From: Ignavibacteria bacterium
GTDB lineage: Bacteria; Bacteroidota; Ignavibacteria; Tepidaquicellales; Tepidaquicellaceae
Direction of reading: 5' to 3'
Assembly: GCA_041649015.1 (NCBI GenBank)
Contig: JBAZNU010000001.1
Location: 124,001 to 188,000, forward strand
DNA length: 64,000 nucleotides
Part shown: piece by piece, positions 61,666 through 64,000 of the stretch
Layout of the letters: the number at the start of each line of letters is the position of its first letter
Numbering within the stretch: position 1 is the stretch's first letter
Made by a program: the position numbers and the translations under genes
Notes under the pieces: model-generated
The model's input: only the letters and a program-made list of their open reading frames with translations
What the model was told of the DNA's origin: nothing
Database searches by the model: none

Positions 61666-63333
61666 CTATTCGTTGAATTGTATCTTACGCTTAATCTCTT
61701 CACTATTTGGGCTGAATTCAAGAGCTTTCTTCCAGTAGTAAACTGCTTTTTGCTCATCCTTTAAGGCAAAATGTACATCACCAAGATGGTCAAGCAGTAC
61801 AGCGTTAGATGCGTTAATTGATACTGCTCGTTCTATGTATTCAAGTGCTGACCTGTAATCTTTCATCATATAAAGTATCCATCCGTAAGTATCAAGATAT
61901 GAAGGATTGCCCGGCTCTTTGTTTACGGCTCTTCTTGACATATCCTCAGCCTTTTTCAGATTCTCACCGCGGGTTGATAGATTGTAAGCATAATTATTAA
62001 GCAGCAGAGCATTATCAGGATCTATCTGCAATGCCTTTTCATAGGTATCGTTTGATTCTTTGTATTGCTTGTTTGAATTGTATGCGAGTGCAAGAGATGA
62101 TACAATACTTAAGTCGTTTGGATTAAGCTGCATAGCTTTTTCATAGAAACTTATCGCTTCGGGAAGCAAATTCAGCCGCTGAAGTGTAAGAGCATACGAG
62201 AAATTCATTCTATAATCATCGGGAGCAAGTTCAAGTCCTTTGCTTAGAGCTGCTTTTGACTCTTCATATTTTTCGAGTGTGAAAAGTCCGTAGCCCAACT
62301 GCAGATAGGCTTGCTTCGATGTGTCGGCATATGACAGCCCTTTCGTGAATTTATCGAATGCTTCGTTATTTCTTTTATTGATTATATCCAGCTCACCGAG
62401 ATAATAATACGGAGCCCAATTTTCAGAGTATTTATTATTCAGATAAACAAAAACATATTCAACTATATCGGAAGTTTTAGAGTCCTGACTCATCATACCG
62501 AAATACATTTCCCCGAGCTGTATTTTCTCCTGAAATGTAAGAGAATCTTTACCTATGATTTTGGCAAACTCAATAAAACCTTTTTCAATTTCATTCTTGC
62601 GAAAATAAAGTTTCACAATCTCTGCCTGTATCTGTTTATCCTCAGGATTAAGAGCAGAAAGTCTTTCATAGATTAACTTTGCACCTTCCTCATTATTTAG
62701 CTTTGTGTACAATGAAGCAAGTTCAAGCAGCAGACTCTTATTGTACGGGTCAAGTTTGAGAGAATATGATAGAACTTCAGCGGACTTTTCATAATTATTC
62801 TTTGTATTGTAAATATCATACATCCTTTTGAGTACATCAGGCTCAAACCCGTAAAAATCAGTAATACGCTCATAAACAGCAACCGCATTATCCGGCTGAC
62901 TCAGCTCCTGATATGCTCTTGCGAGTGAATACAGTACATAAACGTTTTCTGAATCCCGTGCGAGAACCGACTCGTATATCTGAACCGCCTTATCTACCTT
63001 ACCGGTACCGTAATAAATGTTGGCTTTTAGAATAAGATAATCAGGATTGTTTTCGTTGTACTTTAAAGCATCATTAATATTGATAAGAGCATCCTGATAC
63101 TTTCCTGTTTGCACTAATATATTTGCTATTGCAAAATATATTCCTCCTGCTTTCTGTTCCTGAAGAGCGGTTTTATACAGTTCCAGTGCTCCTTTATAAT
63201 CATTCCTTAGTTCAGTAGACTTTCCTGAAATAAAATACTTAAGAGCATTTGTGTTCAGACTGTCACCATGCTGAGAAAAAACCGAAACAGTGGAAAAGCA
63301 AATTAGAAAAAATATTATCTTTATTTTAAGCAT
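61666..63333 (-). CDS. Exported tetratricopeptide-repeat protein
   Basis: 555 residues. Signal (MLKIKIIFFLICFSTVSVFSQ), then about 14 tandem TPR units to the end, for example YQDALININDALKYNENNP, YEKSAEVLSYSLKLDP, LPEAISFYEKAMQLNPND and QYKESNDTYEKALQIDPDN. TPR solenoids act as protein-binding scaffolds; in the periplasm they often belong to secretion or cell-wall complexes. No catalytic domain. It precedes trxB by 42 bases. Confidence 0.88.
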   Translation of the reverse strand: MLKIKIIFFLICFSTVSVFSQHGDSLNTNALKYFISGKSTELRNDYKGALELYKTALQEQKAGGIYFAIANILVQTGKYQDALININDALKYNENNPDYLILKANIYYGTGKVDKAVQIYESVLARDSENVYVLYSLARAYQELSQPDNAVAVYERITDFYGFEPDVLKRMYDIYNTKNNYEKSAEVLSYSLKLDPYNKSLLLELASLYTKLNNEEGAKLIYERLSALNPEDKQIQAEIVKLYFRKNEIEKGFIEFAKIIGKDSLTFQEKIQLGEMYFGMMSQDSKTSDIVEYVFVYLNNKYSENWAPYYYLGELDIINKRNNEAFDKFTKGLSYADTSKQAYLQLGYGLFTLEKYEESKAALSKGLELAPDDYRMNFSYALTLQRLNLLPEAISFYEKAMQLNPNDLSIVSSLALAYNSNKQYKESNDTYEKALQIDPDNALLLNNYAYNLSTRGENLKKAEDMSRRAVNKEPGNPSYLDTYGWILYMMKDYRSALEYIERAVSINASNAVLLDHLGDVHFALKDEQKAVYYWKKALEFSPNSEEIKRKIQFNE

Positions 63334-63633
63334 TCGGATAAAATATGCTTAATTCAGAAAATTCTAAAGTCAAAAAGGATGATGTGCAGTTACAACTTGA
63401 CAAAGTCATAAAATGAAAAGTATTTATTAATCAGCAATAATCAGTCTCAATTATCTTCTATGTTGTGCTAATTTTTTCTACTATATACAGTTCCTATCTG
63501 TGTTAATCTGTATTAACCGTGTAAATTCGTGTTCTATTTATGAATACTTTCTCATTATATTTTCGTATTAATCAGCGATAATCAGTCTCAATCGTCTTTT
63601 ATCTGCGTGCCATTCTTTTGTATTAAAATCTTT
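63334..63633. other. 300-base intergenic region of interspersed repeats
   Basis: No ORF. It carries a 45-base direct repeat, ATTAATCAGC(A/G)ATAATCAGTCTCAAT..., at about 63426-63470 and 63567-63614, and between them the CTGTGTTAATCTGTATTAACCGTG unit (63494-63538), related in inverse orientation to the element at 26432-26497. Confidence 0.6.
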
Positions 63634-64000
63634 TTAAAAGAGTATCTCCAGACCGAGATTGAAACGGTTATTTAAATCACTCTGTATCATATCGTTGCCC
63701 GTTCCGATTGACTTCACACCGTCATAGTAAGTAGCAGAATATTTAGCGGCAAGCTCTGCAAAAGCAAACGGTTTGTACTTTAGAAGTATATACCAGCGTG
63801 TACCATTACCGTAAAGTCCGGTATTTGTCATTACACCGCGAAGATCTTCTTCAAACTCATAAACACGTGAATCATAGTCATCAGTCTGGAATACAATAAA
63901 CCTTGTTGAAACCGAAAGATTCTTCAGTACAAAAGCTTTAAGGTCAGTGAAGAAAAGAAAACCTTTGTTGTTCCCTCCGAAGTTATCATACTTCACCATT
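63634..64000 (-). CDS. C-terminal part of a probable helix-hairpin-helix outer-membrane protein
   Basis: The minus-strand frame runs off the right edge; about 122 residues are visible, with no start (the ATG at 63999 is internal). The end reads like the C-terminal barrel region of ComEA-related, HHH-domain outer-membrane proteins of Bacteroidota: DDYDSRVYEFEEDLRGVMTN, then GTRWYILLKYKP and a closing strand ending LGLEILF (terminal Phe). The HHH domains would lie upstream of the window. I cannot prove the family from this piece alone. Confidence 0.6.
   Translation of the reverse strand, partial: MVKYDNFGGNNKGFLFFTDLKAFVLKNLSVSTRFIVFQTDDYDSRVYEFEEDLRGVMTNTGLYGNGTRWYILLKYKPFAFAELAAKYSATYYDGVKSIGTGNDMIQSDLNNRFNLGLEILF

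Noticed and set aside
1..64000. tRNA genes, rRNA, CRISPR arrays, insertion-sequence transposases, integrases
   Set aside because: I scanned the spacers for cloverleaf-like T-arm sequences, spaced direct repeats and transposase motifs and found none that I could support.

Overview
The window is an AT-rich (by eye roughly one-third G+C) bacterial chromosome segment, dense in genes and without tRNA, rRNA, CRISPR, prophage or insertion-sequence genes that I can see. Six proteins end in a type A sorting domain of the type IX secretion system (T9SS), with the variant YPNPFNP...T and a basic C-terminus such as KKMMLVK. Together with the long-form IspG, the class II GlyQS and possible TAnnTTTG -7 boxes, this points to the Bacteroidota/Chlorobiota/Ignavibacteriota group, most likely Ignavibacteria. 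This is inference from protein style; no phylogeny was run.

Layout. 1-5.5 kb: the start of etfB, a DNPH1-like nucleotide hydrolase, a PQQ-type beta-propeller lipoprotein that seems to use a non-AUG start directly after glyQS, then a T9SS-exported Asp-box protein. 5.5-18.3 kb: twelve minus-strand genes with tiny gaps or overlaps (murB, mtaB, sixA, an orphan FecE-like ATPase, a crotonase, a HisC-like aminotransferase, a DUF192 protein, ppk1, a CDP-alcohol phosphotransferase plus nucleotidyltransferase pair that may make inositol phospholipids, a rhomboid protease and ispG). 18.3-22.9 kb: a long divergent spacer, a secreted GH8 glycosidase, a PepP peptidase and a cysteine-less thioredoxin-fold protein.

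23.0-32.4 kb: a second minus-strand run (tmk, ctpA-like S41 protease, purK, M19 dipeptidase, DUF1232, ymdB-like, CarboxypepD_reg-like lipoprotein, comEA-like, pilM-like, rsmD, coaD). 32.5-36.5 kb: plus-strand ydcF-like, nusB, UMF1-type MFS transporter and Nramp transporter. 36.8-43.3 kb: a striking two-gene locus, a 1287-residue cysteine-rich modular exported protein followed by an 847-residue predicted outer-membrane barrel, both opening with the same pair of N-terminal domains. 44-55.3 kb: surface and exported proteins (a 12-blade-type Asp-box protein, two tandem parallel beta-helix paralogues and a small T9SS cargo), with a SpoT-like HD-domain protein and an orphan membrane protein between them. 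55.3-59.3 kb: a TrmB-type regulator flanked by three copies of an ATTAC-N9/10-GGGTAA inverted repeat, and an ABC-2 exporter. 59.4-64 kb: a second beta-propeller lipoprotein, trxB, a large TPR protein, and the C-terminus of a probable helix-hairpin-helix outer-membrane protein.

How it fits together: housekeeping genes (translation, isoprenoid, purine, CoA, peptidoglycan) sit in two long minus-strand transcription units. Cell-surface genes occupy the single-gene, long-spacer regions. Spacers carry decayed palindromic repeats of several families. The most unusual items are the paired-domain surface locus at 36.8-43.3 kb, the TrmB gene with its inverted-repeat cluster, the probable non-AUG start at 2404, and the HD protein at 46.6 kb.
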